This document shows positions 13,406-13,691 of a stretch of 13,691 bases of DNA, piece by piece. Numbering within the stretch: the stretch's first letter is position 1; each line of letters begins with the position of its first letter. The stretch lies in the NCBI GenBank assembly GCA_013374385.1, contig QBUR01000185.1:1-13691 (forward strand), given 5' to 3'. The notes beneath the pieces were generated by a model. It was not told the origin of the DNA and made no database searches. It saw only the letters and a program-made list of their open reading frames with translations. Source of the stretch: Candidatus Methanocomedens sp. Its GTDB lineage: Archaea; Halobacteriota; Methanosarcinia; Methanosarcinales; Methanocomedenaceae. Both the position numbers and the translations under genes were made by a program.

Positions 13406-13603
13406 TTGTTGAATACTAATAAATTAACCCGTTATGAGCGTGCGAGAATTATCGGCGCACGGGCATTACAGATATCTATGGGAGCACCTGTGCTTCTGGA
13501 AGATGATTCTGGCGAACCCATTGATATCGCATTCCGGGAATTGGAAATGGGTGTCATCCCAGTCACGATCAAAAGGTTGGCCGATGTAAAAATAGCACAA
13601 TAA
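13406..13603 (+). CDS. rpoK: DNA-directed RNA polymerase subunit K
   Basis: A 65-residue archaeal RpoK (homologue of Rpb6/omega), needed for polymerase assembly. Diagnostic blocks are LTRYERARIIGARALQISMGAPVLL (7-31) and IDIAFRELEMGVIPVTIKR (39-57). The start is TTG; two consecutive TTG codons at 13406 and 13409 are both possible after GAGG (13397-13400), with 13409 having the better spacing. Length is normal. It follows tRNA-Pro by 200 bases and precedes the probable S2 gene. Confidence 0.95.
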   Translation: MLNTNKLTRYERARIIGARALQISMGAPVLLEDDSGEPIDIAFRELEMGVIPVTIKRLADVKIAQ

Positions 13604-13632
13604 CAAATTATATTGATTCAAAGGTGAAGTGA

Positions 13633-13691
13633 ATGGAAATTGAAAATGAAAATGAAAATGAAAATGAAAGTGAAAGTGAAATAAAAGATGC
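13633..13691 (+). CDS. rps2: N terminus of a probable 30S ribosomal protein S2 (runs off the window)
   Basis: An open frame from ATG at 13633, with AAGGTG (13621-13626) as ribosome site, stays open to the window end. The visible 19 codons read MEIENENE, more EN/ES pairs, then EIKD. Only the acidic extension is visible, not the conserved core. The call rests on gene order (rpoK is commonly followed by S2 in methanogens) and on the acidic, variable N-terminal tails of S2 in that group. Enolase, the other common neighbour, does not begin like this. Confidence 0.55.
   Translation, partial: MEIENENENENESESEIKD
13642..13677 (+). repeat. Hexanucleotide tandem repeat, four GAAAAT then two GAAAGT
   Basis: Four GAAAAT units (13642-13665) followed by two GAAAGT units (13666-13677) encode Glu-Asn and Glu-Ser pairs. 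The six-base unit keeps the frame, so copy-number change would alter only tail length. Confidence 0.85.

Noticed and set aside
13642..13677. CRISPR-like or regulatory repeat
   Set aside because: The units are six bases, contiguous and in frame within a protein-coding start; it is a coding microsatellite.

Overview
The window is archaeal chromosome, most likely from the methanogen / ANME side of the Euryarchaeota (Methanosarcinales-like; the lineage is an inference). Archaea-only or archaeal-type genes include GatD, RNA polymerase subunits N and K, ribosomal protein L18e, an archaeal UMP kinase, a DUF2124 protein and a SelB-like factor of the kind common in methanogens. Many genes start with GTG or TTG, several promoters look TATA-driven with short or absent leaders, and ATA isoleucine codons are frequent.

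Layout. (1) 1-181: the 3' part of a tRNA with anticodon CAT, whose 5' half is not in the window. (2) 182-5067, plus strand: DUF2124, a SelB-like protein with a degraded GTPase domain that overlaps a bifunctional FBPase/IMPase, then NAD kinase, UMP kinase and a TIM-barrel isomerase-like protein. (3) 5068-7451, plus strand: a phenylacetate-CoA ligase family enzyme with its own TATA box, a double-ACT protein, a possible 35-residue protein, and a NifX/MTH1175-like protein. (4) 7453-7567: a 115-bp stem-loop unit that looks like a non-autonomous IS200/IS605-type element. (5) 7610-11405, minus strand: DUF123 nuclease-like protein, argH, gatD and a YkgJ-type cysteine-cluster protein, transcribed in that order. 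(6) 11406-11716: a divergent promoter region with two TATA boxes, phased GCAT/ATGC half-sites, and a strongly folded leader. (7) 11717-13691, plus strand: L18e, L13, S9, RpoN, tRNA-Pro(CGG), RpoK and the beginning of a probable S2 gene.

How the genes fit together. Regions 2 and 3 are mostly metabolic housekeeping: sugar phosphate removal, NADP supply, UMP phosphorylation and aryl-acid activation with an ACT sensor. Region 5 joins arginine synthesis (ArgH) with Gln-tRNA formation (GatD, whose partner GatE is elsewhere). Region 7 is the conserved archaeal ribosomal protein/RNA polymerase cluster. It begins here at L18e behind its own promoter and structured leader, without the S13-S4-S11-RpoD genes that precede L18e in some archaea.

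Most of the coding content is ordinary. The less ordinary signals are non-coding: the truncated tRNA at the left edge (possible attachment site), the 115-bp paired-hairpin element, the phased half-sites and folded leader before L18e, the dyads ahead of the SelB-like gene, and the direct repeat at the rpoK promoter. I saw no CRISPR array, transposase or integrase gene. No undescribed multi-gene system can be claimed from the sequence alone.
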